Below, one piece after another: positions 7,426-17,365 of a DNA stretch of 30,001 bases (position 1 is the first letter of the stretch; the number at the start of each line of letters is the position of its first letter). Source of the DNA: DASPXY01 sp038227745 (GTDB lineage: Bacteria; Planctomycetota; Planctomycetia; Gemmatales; Gemmataceae); contig JBBRPS010000021.1 in assembly GCA_038227745.1 (NCBI GenBank), forward strand, positions 1 to 30,001. The letters run 5' to 3'. The notes under the pieces were generated by a model. It did not search any database. It saw nothing but the letters and a program-made list of their open reading frames with translations, and was not told where the DNA came from. The translations under genes and the position numbers were made by a program.

Positions 7426-8679
7426 TCAGTCCATGTCCTCGAGCAGGTGCCCGAGCTTGTCCTTCTTGGTCTTGAGGTAGCGGGTGTTGTGCTCGTTCGG
7501 CGCGATCTGGATCGGCACGCGCTCGACGATCTCCAGCCCGTAGCCCTGCAGGCCGACCACCTTCGTCTGGTTGTTCGTCAAGAGCCGTATCTGGCGCACC
7601 CCCAGGTCGAACAGGATCTGCGCCCCGATGCCGTAGTGCCGCAGGTCTGCGCCGTAGCCCAGCTTTCGATTCGCCTCGACGGTGTCCAGGCCCTCCTGCT
7701 GCTGCAGCTTGTACGCCTGCAGCTTGGGCAATAGGCCAATGCCGCGGCCCTCCTGGCGCATGTACAGGATGACGCCCTTGCCGGCCTGCCGCACCTGGGC
7801 CATCGCCTGGTGGAGTTGCGGGCCGCAGTCGCACAGGCAACTGCCGAAGATGTCGCCCGTCAGACACTGGCTGTGAACCCGCACCAGCACCGGCTCTGTC
7901 TGCACCGCGATCGCGCCCTGCGTCTCGACGCCGACGCCGCCCATGCACACGGCCAGGTGCGGCTCCGGATCGACCAGCGACGAGTAGGCAAACAGGTCGA
8001 ACTCGCCATAGTGCGTCGGCAGCTTGACCGCCGCCTCGCGCTGGATAAGGCGCTCGCGGTGCCGGCGGAACTTGATCAGGTCCTCGATCGTACACATTTT
8101 CAACCCGTGCCGGCGGCAGAACTCGCGCAGGTCGGGCAGGCGCGCCATGTGGCCGTCCTCGGTGAGGATCTCGCAGATCACCGCGGCTTCTTTCAGGCCG
8201 GCCAGCCGCGCCAGGTCAACGCTGCCCTCGGTGTGGCCGGCGCGGACCAGCACGCCGCCGTCGCGGGCGCGCAGGCCGTCTATGTGGCCCTTGCCGCGGA
8301 TCAGGTCGTTCGGCGTCGAATTCTCGTCGATGGCCACCTGGATGGTGCGGGCGCGGTCGTAGGCGGAGGTGCCGGTCGTGATGCCGTGCCGCGCGTCGAG
8401 TTTTTGGGTGAACGGCGTGGCCTGCGGGTCGCCGCTGTTCGTCGGCTGCACTTCCAGGCGCAACCGTTCGCAGATCTCCCCCGACATGGCCAGGCAGACC
8501 AGGCCGCGCCCGTGTGTTATCATGAAATTGATGGCGTCCGGCGTGACCTTCTCGGCGGCGATGACGAGGTCGCCCTCGTTCTCGCGGTTCTCGTCGTCCA
8601 CGAGCACGATCATCCGCCCGGCGCGCAGGTCCTGCAGGACGTCCTCGATGGAGCAGAACAGCTCGGCGTGCGTTGGCAT
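7426..8679 (-). CDS. ribBA: Bifunctional DHBP synthase / GTP cyclohydrolase II (riboflavin biosynthesis)
   Basis: The 417-aa cytosolic enzyme catalyses both entry steps of riboflavin synthesis: ribulose-5-phosphate to 3,4-dihydroxy-2-butanone 4-phosphate (residues about 1-205) and GTP ring opening (about 210-410). The RibB half has the DDENRENEGDL metal/substrate loop (28-38), THGRGLVC and GHTEGSVDLARLAG. The RibA half has the zinc ligands C272, C283 and C285 in SQCLTGDIFGSCLCDCG, the RQEGRGIG loop, and a LLTNNQTKVVGLQGYGLE segment near the end. The ATG at 8679 gives the usual N-terminus; the frame is open farther upstream through the palindrome but shows no homology. No strong Shine-Dalgarno sequence is seen. 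It stands alone, without other rib genes, and is divergent from the inositol-phosphate synthase gene. Confidence 0.96.
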   Translation of the reverse strand: MPTHAELFCSIEDVLQDLRAGRMIVLVDDENRENEGDLVIAAEKVTPDAINFMITHGRGLVCLAMSGEICERLRLEVQPTNSGDPQATPFTQKLDARHGITTGTSAYDRARTIQVAIDENSTPNDLIRGKGHIDGLRARDGGVLVRAGHTEGSVDLARLAGLKEAAVICEILTEDGHMARLPDLREFCRRHGLKMCTIEDLIKFRRHRERLIQREAAVKLPTHYGEFDLFAYSSLVDPEPHLAVCMGGVGVETQGAIAVQTEPVLVRVHSQCLTGDIFGSCLCDCGPQLHQAMAQVRQAGKGVILYMRQEGRGIGLLPKLQAYKLQQQEGLDTVEANRKLGYGADLRHYGIGAQILFDLGVRQIRLLTNNQTKVVGLQGYGLEIVERVPIQIAPNEHNTRYLKTKKDKLGHLLEDMD

Positions 8680-9014
8680 GTCGGTGTCCAGCAAAGCAAG
8701 GGAGCAGGGGAAAGCCCACGGGTGGCCACCCGTGGGCTTGGGAGCCGTTCTTCCCTGCTCCGGTTTATTGTATAACGCTTGACCGCGGGCAGCGGAGTTG
8801 CGAGAATTGTCGAAAAGATGGTCAGACCTGGTGAGAAAGTACACTCGCGAGCCGCCGCCGCCGACCAGCTTCGCCCGCCCCGCCAGCGATCGTTCACCTA
8901 ACCCCAGGCGAGCGTTGACGATCGACGAACCGCCCCGGCGCGCCCCCCGGCGGCACTCCGTTTGCCCTTACGCCCCGTGTCGTCCCTTTTTCTACTCCTT
9001 TGTGAAGCTGAATC
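8680..9014. other. Divergent intergenic region between ribBA and inositol-phosphate synthase
   Basis: This 335-base region has no supported gene. It contains the 28-bp palindrome (8712-8739) and an AT-rich patch that reads TATACAAT on the minus strand (8767-8774), a possible -10 element for ribBA without a good -35. No conserved FMN-riboswitch blocks were recognised. I see no clear promoter for the plus-strand gene. Confidence 0.5.
8712..8739. repeat. Perfect 28-bp palindrome in the ribBA leader
   Basis: Bases 8712-8725 are exactly the reverse complement of 8726-8739, with no loop. It lies 33 bases upstream of the ribBA start codon. It may be a dispersed repeat unit, a protein-binding operator or a cruciform site. 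As RNA it would form a stable stem needing a few unpaired bases at the tip. Confidence 0.8.
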
Positions 9015-10220
9015 ATGAGTACAGGCCGGGTTGGTATCTGGTTCATCGGCGCGTGCGGAGGCGTGGCGAGCACCGCCGTTTTGGGGCTGGCGGCGCTGCG
9101 GCGCGGCCTGATCGGCGAGACGGGGATGGTGACCGCCCTGCCCCCCTTCGCCGGCCTCGGCCTCGACGAGCCGGGACAGTTCGAGGTCGGCGGCCACGAT
9201 GTCCGCCGTACCACCTACCGCCAGGCCGTGCGCGAGCTGCGGCAGCGCTCGAACGTCTTCGAGCCGGAAGTGATCGACGCCTGTCTGCCGGACCTGGACC
9301 GCTGGACCGAGAACGTCCGGCCCGGGACGGTCCTCAACTCCGGCCCGACCATCGACCGCCTCGCCGACCTGCCCGAGGCGCACCGCTCCGAGAGCGGCCG
9401 CAGTGCCATCGACCGCATCCAGGCCGACATCCAGGCCTTCCGGGCGCACCACCGCCTCGACCAGGTCGTGGTCGTCAACGTGGCCTCGACCGAGCCGCCC
9501 TTCGAGGTGACGGAGGCGCTGGAAGGCGTGGCGCGGCTGCTCCCGGCCCTGGAGAAGCGCCAGCCGGTACTGCCGCCGTCGTCGCTGTACGCCTGGGCGG
9601 CGCTGGACCTGGGGCTGCCGTACATTAACTTCACGCCCTCGCTCGGGGCGTCGTTTCCGGCGGCGGAGGAGTTGGCGCGGGAGCGGCGGGCGGTACACGG
9701 CGGCAAGGACGGCAAGACCGGCGAGACGCTGATGAAGACGGTGCTGGCGCCGATGTTCGCGGCCCGCAACCTGCGCGTGCTGAGCTGGGTCGGCCACAAC
9801 ATCTTCGGCAACCGCGACGGCCTGGTGCTGAACGACCCGCACAACAAGGCGTCGAAGGTGCGCACCAAGGACCAGGTCGTCACGCAGATCCTCGGCTACA
9901 AGCCGCAGACGCACGTTTCGATCGAGTACATCGAGTCGCTCGACGACTGGAAGACGGCGTGGGACCACATCCACTTCCAGGGCTTCCTGGGGGTGAAGAT
10001 GATGCTGCAATTTACCTGGCAGGGGTGCGACTCGCTGCTGGCGGCGCCGCTGGTGCTGGACGTGGCGCGGCTGGCGCTGCTGGCGCAGCGGCGCGGCGAG
10101 GTGGGCGTGCTGCGCCATCTGGCGTGCTTCTTCAAGAGCCCGATGGGCGTCGAGGAGAACGATTTCTTCAAGCAGTTCATCATGCTTCACGAGTACGCCG
10201 CCGGCGACGCCGAAGGCTGA
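9015..10220 (+). CDS. ino1: Inositol-3-phosphate (myo-inositol-1-phosphate) synthase family
   Basis: The 401-aa enzyme belongs to the NAD-dependent family that cyclises glucose-6-phosphate to inositol-phosphate in the cytosol. The N-terminal Rossmann signature is IGACGGVAST (about residues 11-20). Family-typical later elements are VVVVNVASTEPP, INFTPSLGAS, a DGKTGETLMKTVL lysine segment, the LSWVGHNIFGNRDGL loop and SIEYIESLDDWKTAWDHIHF. The length is in the usual prokaryotic range. The sequence is closer in style to the prenyltransferase-linked synthases (the SCO3243 kind, from memory) than to the mycobacterial Ino1, so its product might be a different cyclitol phosphate. The ATG at 9015 has only a weak GAAG upstream. 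The UbiA gene follows after an 83-base hairpin-containing gap. Confidence 0.9.
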   Translation: MSTGRVGIWFIGACGGVASTAVLGLAALRRGLIGETGMVTALPPFAGLGLDEPGQFEVGGHDVRRTTYRQAVRELRQRSNVFEPEVIDACLPDLDRWTENVRPGTVLNSGPTIDRLADLPEAHRSESGRSAIDRIQADIQAFRAHHRLDQVVVVNVASTEPPFEVTEALEGVARLLPALEKRQPVLPPSSLYAWAALDLGLPYINFTPSLGASFPAAEELARERRAVHGGKDGKTGETLMKTVLAPMFAARNLRVLSWVGHNIFGNRDGLVLNDPHNKASKVRTKDQVVTQILGYKPQTHVSIEYIESLDDWKTAWDHIHFQGFLGVKMMLQFTWQGCDSLLAAPLVLDVARLALLAQRRGEVGVLRHLACFFKSPMGVEENDFFKQFIMLHEYAAGDAEG

Positions 10221-10278
10221 AGGCAAAAGGCAGAAGGAAAGACCGTTGCTCTTGCCTTTTGCCTTTTGCCTTCTTTCC
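10220..10278. repeat. Purine/pyrimidine hairpin repeat between ino1 and the UbiA gene
   Basis: A 12-base arm (10220-10231) starting on the last base of the ino1 stop codon is complementary to 10254-10265 and, alternatively, to 10261-10272 because the right side repeats GCCTTTT. GGAAAG (10236-10241) also matches CTTTCC (10273-10278). The low-complexity AAGGCAAAAGGC type is unlike the surrounding coding DNA. It may be a weak attenuator or a dispersed repeat. Confidence 0.6.
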
Positions 10279-10303
10279 GTCGCCGCAACACGGGATCACA
10301 CCC

Positions 10304-11305
10304 ATGACAGAAAGCACCGTCGGCGACGCCGTCTCGATGGCCGCCCCGCCCGCCGCGCACCCGTTCTCCTTCCTCGCCTACGCCCGGCTCGTGCGGCTGC
10401 CGAACGTGTTCACGGCCATGGCGGACATCACCCTCGCCGCCCTCGTGGTCGGTGCCCTGCCGGGCCACGCCCTCGAGTTCCTCCTCCTCCTGCTGGCGTC
10501 AAGTTGCCTTTACTGCGGCGGCATGGTCTGGAACGACTACTTCGACCTCGAACAGGACAGCCGCGAACGTCCCTTCCGGCCGCTCCCTTCCGGAAAGATC
10601 AGCCTGCGGGCGGCGGCGGGACTCGGGGCCGTGCTGCTGCTGGCCGGCGTCGGTTTTGCCGTACTCGCGGGGTTGCCTGGCGAGACGTTCCGCGCGCTGC
10701 CGGCCGTCCTGGCCCTGCTCCTTGTCGTCGCAATCTTCCTCTACGATGGCTGGCTGAAGCGGACGCCGGTCGGCCCCGTGGCGATGGGCGTCTGCCGCTT
10801 CCTCAACGTCCTGCTGGGGCTGTCCGTCGTCGTGGGCGGGGTCAGCGCGGGCGGCGTGCTGCTCGCGCTGGTGGTCGGCCTGTACATCGTCGGCGTCACC
10901 TGGTTCGCCCGGACCGAGGCGGCCGAGAGCAGCCAGGCGCAGCTGCAGGCGGCCGCCGCGGTGATGCTGGCAGCGCTGGTGCTGGCGCTGGCCATCCCCG
11001 CGGTTGGGAAGGCGGCGCTGCGCGGCGACACCGCCTCGCCGTTCGTCTTCGCCCAGGTCGCGCTCGGGCAGGCGCTGTTCCCCTATCTCCTCGTCGCCTT
11101 CGGCTTCTTCGTCGGCCTGCCGGTGGTCAGCGCGATCCACAAGCCGGTGCCGCAGCGCGTCCAGGCGGCGGTGAAACGCGCCATCCTGGGCCTCGTCTTG
11201 CTGGACGCCCTCCTCGCCGCGTCGCTGGCGGGCACCGTCGGCCTGCTGCTCGTCCTGCTGCTGCTGCCGGCGAAGTACCTGGGCCGGTGGGTGTACTCGA
11301 CCTGA
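10304..11305 (+). CDS. UbiA-family prenyltransferase, EboC/SCO3242-like
   Basis: This 333-aa integral membrane protein has about eight or nine hydrophobic segments. The first Asp-rich motif is N77-D-Y-F-D-L-E-Q-D85, and the second conserved region is Y147-D-G-W-L-K-R153, followed by MGVCRFLNVLLGLS. This combination resembles the EboC and SCO3242 groups of UbiA enzymes more than UbiA, MenA or CyoE. Such enzymes move an isoprenyl chain from a diphosphate onto an acceptor within the membrane; the acceptor is unknown for these groups. ATG 10304 was chosen because upstream frame overlaps ino1. It is followed after 24 bases by the PAP2 gene. Linkage to a cyclitol-phosphate synthase makes a cyclitol or its derivative a plausible acceptor, which is inference. 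Confidence 0.85.
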   Translation: MTESTVGDAVSMAAPPAAHPFSFLAYARLVRLPNVFTAMADITLAALVVGALPGHALEFLLLLLASSCLYCGGMVWNDYFDLEQDSRERPFRPLPSGKISLRAAAGLGAVLLLAGVGFAVLAGLPGETFRALPAVLALLLVVAIFLYDGWLKRTPVGPVAMGVCRFLNVLLGLSVVVGGVSAGGVLLALVVGLYIVGVTWFARTEAAESSQAQLQAAAAVMLAALVLALAIPAVGKAALRGDTASPFVFAQVALGQALFPYLLVAFGFFVGLPVVSAIHKPVPQRVQAAVKRAILGLVLLDALLAASLAGTVGLLLVLLLLPAKYLGRWVYST

Positions 11306-11329
11306 TGTGCCGTCCCAGAGATCACCGTC

Positions 11330-11980
11330 ATGTCCACCTCTCCCGCCCCGGAACGCGAACGCTTTTCGCTGCGCCGGGGCGTGCGCCAGGCCCTGGGGCT
11401 GGGCGTCCTGATGTTCTCCGCCCTCGGTCTGTACCTCCTCGTCCTGAAGTGGCGCGGTCACGCCGGCCGCGAGCACGTCACCTGGATCGAATGGGACGCG
11501 CTCGTCCCCTTCCAGCCGGGCTGGGTGTGGGTCTATCTGATCCCTTATATTGTCGGCCCGGGCCTGGTCGGCACGCTGAGCCGCGACACCTTCGCCTGGT
11601 TCGTGCCGCGGGCGCTGGCGGTCGTCTTCGTGTCGCTGCTGGTCTTCATCGTCTACCCGACCCAGACGGATAGTCGGCCGGAACTCATACTCGAAGATGG
11701 GCCGACGCGGCAGCTGTACAAGATGATGGTCGAGGTCGATGAGCCGCCGGCCAACGCCGCCCCGAGCCTGCACGTCAGCCTGACCTGCCTGCTGGCGCTG
11801 GCCCTGGTGCGCGACTTCCCACGCGGGTGGCCGCTGTGGGTCGGCGGCGTGCTGCTCGTCTGGGCGGCGACTCTGTTCACGCGCCAACACCATTTCATCG
11901 ACGTCGTGACAGGTGCCCTGGTGGCGTGCCTGGTCGTCCTCGTCTGGCCGGACCGACGCCGTCCGGCGTCCGTACACTGA
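11330..11980 (+). CDS. PAP2-superfamily membrane phosphatase / phosphotransferase
   Basis: The 216-aa membrane protein has about five hydrophobic segments. It carries the PAP2 core: P145-S-L-H148 (motif 2, in NAAPSLHVSL) and R185-Q-H187-H-F-I-D191 (motif 3, His and Asp four apart). The classic KxxxxxxRP motif 1 is not seen; a YPTQTDSRP segment after a TM helix is reminiscent of the Aur1/inositolphosphotransferase branch. Members dephosphorylate lipid phosphates or prenyl diphosphates, or transfer a phospho head group between lipids, on the outer face of the membrane. It sits between the prenyltransferase (24 bases upstream) and dus (4 bases downstream), so it is probably cotranscribed and may act on the prenyl product. 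Substrate unproven. Confidence 0.83.
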   Translation: MSTSPAPERERFSLRRGVRQALGLGVLMFSALGLYLLVLKWRGHAGREHVTWIEWDALVPFQPGWVWVYLIPYIVGPGLVGTLSRDTFAWFVPRALAVVFVSLLVFIVYPTQTDSRPELILEDGPTRQLYKMMVEVDEPPANAAPSLHVSLTCLLALALVRDFPRGWPLWVGGVLLVWAATLFTRQHHFIDVVTGALVACLVVLVWPDRRRPASVH

Positions 11981-11984
11981 GAGT

Positions 11985-13067
11985 ATGCTTGTGAACGACT
12001 TGACCCCTCCGCCGCCTCGTCCCCTGCGTCTCGGCGGCCTCGAACTGCCGACGCGCTACCTGCTGTCGCCGCTGGCGGGCTACACGAACCTGCCCTTCCG
12101 GCTGGCGGTGCGCGAACTGGGCGGCCTCGGCCTGGCGACTTCCGACCTGGTCAACGCGCGTGCCCTGCTCGTCCGCAGTCGCAAGACGCTGGAGCTGATC
12201 CAGACCTGTCCGGAAGACCGGCCGCTGGCGGTGCAGATCTACGGTGCGGTCCCCGAAGAGATGCGCGACGCCGCGCGCTGGCTGGAGGACTACGGCGTCT
12301 CGGCGGTAGACATCAACATGGGCTGCCCGGTCCACAAGGTGACGCGCGGCGGCGGCGGCTCGGCCCTGATGTGCGACCCCGGAGGGACGGTGGACCTGGT
12401 GCGGACCGTGGTCGAGGCCGTCCGCGTGCCGGTCACGGTCAAGATGCGGCTGGGGTGGGATGACCAGAGCTGGAGCGCGCCGCACTTCGCGCGTGAGTTC
12501 GAGCGGGTCGGCGTGGCGGCGGTCATCATCCACGGCCGCACGCGCGCCCAGGGTTTTAGCGGCAGCGTCAACCTCGACGGCATCCGCGCCGTGGTGCAGG
12601 CGGTCGAGCGCATCCCGGTCATCGGCAACGGCGACGTCCGCTCGATCGCCGACGCCGAGCGGATGCTCTCGTACACGGGCTGCGCCGGCGTTTCGATCGG
12701 CCGCGGCGCCCTGCTCAACCCGTGGATTTTCCTGCAGCTGCAGCGCTGGGAGGAGACGGGCGACCCGGGCGAGCCGGGCAGCTACTCCGAGCGGCTGACG
12801 TTCATGCGGCGCCACTTCGGCCTGCTCGCCGCCCAGCGCGGCGAGCACTTCGCCTGCCTGACGTTCCGCAAGGTGGCGAACTGGTATTGCCGTGTGCTGC
12901 GGCCGGGGCGCGAGGTGCAGCAGCGCCTGGTGCGGCTCGAGAGCGTCGCCGAGTTCGACGAGATCGTGGCGCGGCTGTGCGCCACGGGACCGCCGGCACG
13001 CTGGACCGCCGCGGGTGCCGCGGAAATGCACATCCCCGTTCCGGGCGGGCCTGTCGAGCGGTGGTAG
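11985..13067 (+). CDS. dus: tRNA-dihydrouridine synthase (DusB/NifR3-like)
   Basis: This 360-aa FMN-dependent enzyme reduces uridines in the D-loop of tRNA. The TIM-barrel core shows SPLAGYTNLPFR near the N-terminus, the catalytic cysteine C114 in INMGCPVHKV, K153 in VKMRLGW, H183 in HGRTRAQGFSG, and the FMN-phosphate segments IGNGDVRS and GVSIGRGALLNPW. A C-terminal helical domain follows. The ATG at 11985 lies four bases after the PAP2 stop with GAGAG just before it; the longer frame upstream only overlaps PAP2. This housekeeping function has no obvious link to the three genes before it, so it may simply share their transcript. Confidence 0.94.
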   Translation: MLVNDLTPPPPRPLRLGGLELPTRYLLSPLAGYTNLPFRLAVRELGGLGLATSDLVNARALLVRSRKTLELIQTCPEDRPLAVQIYGAVPEEMRDAARWLEDYGVSAVDINMGCPVHKVTRGGGGSALMCDPGGTVDLVRTVVEAVRVPVTVKMRLGWDDQSWSAPHFAREFERVGVAAVIIHGRTRAQGFSGSVNLDGIRAVVQAVERIPVIGNGDVRSIADAERMLSYTGCAGVSIGRGALLNPWIFLQLQRWEETGDPGEPGSYSERLTFMRRHFGLLAAQRGEHFACLTFRKVANWYCRVLRPGREVQQRLVRLESVAEFDEIVARLCATGPPARWTAAGAAEMHIPVPGGPVERW

Positions 13068-13407
13068 CCCGCAGGATTTCAATCAGTTCCTTCGCTGCCA
13101 GGCCCTATCTCGGTCCCCGATCTTCCCTCGCCTGCTCGACCAATGCGGCCGGGCGGCCCGAGACGATAGTTGGTCTGACGGTGCTGCCGGTCAGCAGCTA
13201 CAATACAGCCCACAGGGGCATCGCTCCCGTGGAGGGGGGCGAACTGCACTCCGACCGAGGGAAAGGAGGCCGAGTCAAAGGAGGGACCGGAAGGCCGGGT
13301 CAGCACACGCCCGGCCGCAGTCACGTCCCCGGAAATGTCTGCGTCACTTACGAAGATCAACACAACCACAGCCTGTTCTCCAGGCGCGAAAGCGAGGCTT
13401 CTTCAAC
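13068..13407. other. Intergenic region upstream of the tail-specific protease
   Basis: No supported gene lies in these 340 bases, although the protease frame stays open across them. The only site found is the candidate promoter at 13175-13204. The remaining 200 bases before the start codon would form a long leader, in which I see no recognised riboswitch. Confidence 0.5.
13175..13204 (+). promoter_or_regulatory. Candidate promoter for the tail-specific protease
   Basis: CTGACG (13175-13180) and TACAAT (13199-13204) are 18 bases apart; the matches to consensus are four and five of six. The site is 204 bases before the start codon, so a long leader would be implied. Confidence 0.3.
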
Positions 13408-15600
<2,193 letters not shown>

Positions 15601-15630
15601 CTTCGGGTGCCGGAGACTCGGCCCGAATGG

Positions 15631-15662
15631 GCGCCTCGCAGGCCGGATGGCCTGCGGGGCGC
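15631..15662 (+). terminator. Strong GC hairpin after the protease gene
   Basis: A 14-bp stem (15631-15644 with 15649-15662, one G-U pair) with a four-base GGAT loop begins 31 bases after the stop codon. There is no T-tract, so an intrinsic terminator of the E. coli kind is not formed. It may end or stabilise the transcript, and it may also serve the convergent ceramidase gene. Confidence 0.5.
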
Positions 15663-15779
15663 GAGCGTCTGCGATGACGACGACCGCCGCGGCGGTGCCG
15701 CGGCGACCGACCCGCCGTGGCACTGCTTGCCGTGGGTGGCGCTTCGGGCTGGTGTCAACTTGCCCCGCGTCGAGGATAA

Positions 15780-17228
15780 TTACTGCTGCGCTACCGACTT
15801 GAGCAGTTGCAGCACCGTCTCAGTAATCCGCCGCGAGGCGTTCGCCTCCAGGTAGCTCGACCGCGCCCGCCACGTCTCGTAACCCCCCAGCTGGTGCTGC
15901 TCCGGCGTCGGCAGATACCCGTTGTAGCCGTTCGCCAGCTCGATCGTAAACGTCGGCCGCAGCGGGCTGCGCTTCTTGATCTCCAGGCCGATCTCGACGA
16001 ACACCTCACACGGGATCGCCGCGATGCCCACCTCGCCCACGCGCAAGGCCTGCAACCGCACCGGCACCATCGCCGGGTACTTCGCCAGCAGCATCGTCTC
16101 GCGGGCGTAGATCTCCGGCCGCGTCTTCAGCACACCCTTAGCCTTCTCGATGATCGCCCGGGCCTTCGCAACGTCCGCCGCACTCGGCAGGCGCACCCCA
16201 AGCTCGACCTCCCTGTCCGCGGCCGCCAGCGACACCCATTCACGGTGCTTGATGCCCTTGTACGCCTTGTGCGCCGCCCGCGCCACGCTGTCGGCGACCA
16301 GGCGGATCTGCTCGTAAGGCTCCTTGCGCCCCGGCGCCGCTGCCCCGAAGTTGATGTTGTTGATGTCGCCGCTCGTGCCGTTCGACAGGATGCCGACAAA
16401 CGCCGGCTCGCCCTTCTCGGCGCCCAGCAGCTGCGTGATCCGCTCCGCGAAGGCGCCGAAGTAGTCGGCCGACAGCGGCGGCACGCCGCCGACGTAGTGC
16501 AGCGAGTAGTTCGCCAGCAGGGCGATGAGACGTCCGTCAGAAGTCCGCACCGACAGCACCGAGACGTCCGGATCGATCGTGCCGGCCGGCTTGAGCAGCC
16601 CGGGGTTGAGGTAGCCGGGGTTCATCTGCACCTTGTCCGTCGTGCCGCCGAACGGGTCGGCGAGGACCGTGCCGGGCTTCATGAACCAGCGGCGGTTGAA
16701 CACCTGTCCCGGCTCCCGCGCCACCGCCCAGCCGACCTCCGCCGGGGCCAGGTTAGCGACCGCCCGCTCCACGCCTTTCGCGATCTGCTTCGGCAGGTAT
16801 TGCACATAATCCGGGTCCGGGTCGCTCTGGAAGACACCGCCCAGCGTCGGGGCGGTGTGCGTGTGCGTCGCCGAGATCAGGACGTGGCTTTGCGGAATGC
16901 CGGTGGCCTTGTGGATCAACGCCCGGGCTGCGTCGATGATCTCGCGCGGGATCATGCAGCTATCGCAGACCGCGAACGCCAGGCGCGTCTTGCCGTCGTC
17001 CAGCACCAGGCAGCGCGCGTGCAGCCGGTCGTGGACGGTCTTCGTCAGCCGGTCCTGCATGCCGCCGTTGACCGAGACCGGAAACTTCTTCGGCGTGATG
17101 TCCATGGCGAAGGCGCCGGCGCGGAAGATCTTCTTGCCCTCCTGGGCGGCCGCGGGCCCGAGGGGCAGGAGGCTCAGGGCGAGCGCCAGGCCGACGGCCA
17201 GGCGGTACAGATGGCGTGCATCAAACAT
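15780..17228 (-). CDS. Secreted neutral/alkaline ceramidase-family protein
   Basis: The 482-aa protein has a clear signal peptide with likely cleavage after AAA (residue 28). The mature part matches the N-terminal catalytic domain of neutral ceramidases: AGAFAMDITPKKFPVSVNGG near the start, LVLDDGKTRLAFAVCDSC, the zinc-binding H122-T-H124 in ATHTHTAPTLGG, NGTSGDINN, and ELANGYNGYLPTPEQ with GGYETW near the C-terminus. Family enzymes hydrolyse the amide bond of ceramide. The separate C-terminal immunoglobulin-like domain of true ceramidases is missing, as is common in the many planctomycete homologues, so the substrate may be another N-acyl compound. AAGGAG lies about nine bases before the ATG. 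It is divergent from mtfA with 137 bases between, and convergent with the protease gene. Confidence 0.88.
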   Translation of the reverse strand: MFDARHLYRLAVGLALALSLLPLGPAAAQEGKKIFRAGAFAMDITPKKFPVSVNGGMQDRLTKTVHDRLHARCLVLDDGKTRLAFAVCDSCMIPREIIDAARALIHKATGIPQSHVLISATHTHTAPTLGGVFQSDPDPDYVQYLPKQIAKGVERAVANLAPAEVGWAVAREPGQVFNRRWFMKPGTVLADPFGGTTDKVQMNPGYLNPGLLKPAGTIDPDVSVLSVRTSDGRLIALLANYSLHYVGGVPPLSADYFGAFAERITQLLGAEKGEPAFVGILSNGTSGDINNINFGAAAPGRKEPYEQIRLVADSVARAAHKAYKGIKHREWVSLAAADREVELGVRLPSAADVAKARAIIEKAKGVLKTRPEIYARETMLLAKYPAMVPVRLQALRVGEVGIAAIPCEVFVEIGLEIKKRSPLRPTFTIELANGYNGYLPTPEQHQLGGYETWRARSSYLEANASRRITETVLQLLKSVAQQ

Positions 17229-17365
17229 GGGAGCGCGTCTCCTTGGGTGGGTTCAGGAAGTCCGCGGCCATCGTAGGCGCGGCGCGGCCCGTGTGCAAGG
17301 TGCGGCCCGGTGGGGTTCCGGCGTAGAATGCAGACGTCGGACCGCCACGGGCGCGAGGGCCTGCC

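Noticed and set aside
8680..9014. FMN riboswitch upstream of ribBA
   Set aside because: None of the conserved FMN aptamer blocks could be recognised on the minus strand; only a palindrome and an AT-rich patch were found.
10246..11673. 475-aa plus-strand open frame across the prenyltransferase and PAP2 genes
   Set aside because: Arg/Gly/Pro-rich frame-shadow; the two membrane proteins in the correct frames have clear motifs.
15807..17276. 489-aa plus-strand open frame opposite the ceramidase gene
   Set aside because: Antisense shadow with no signal peptide or domain; the ceramidase frame has both.
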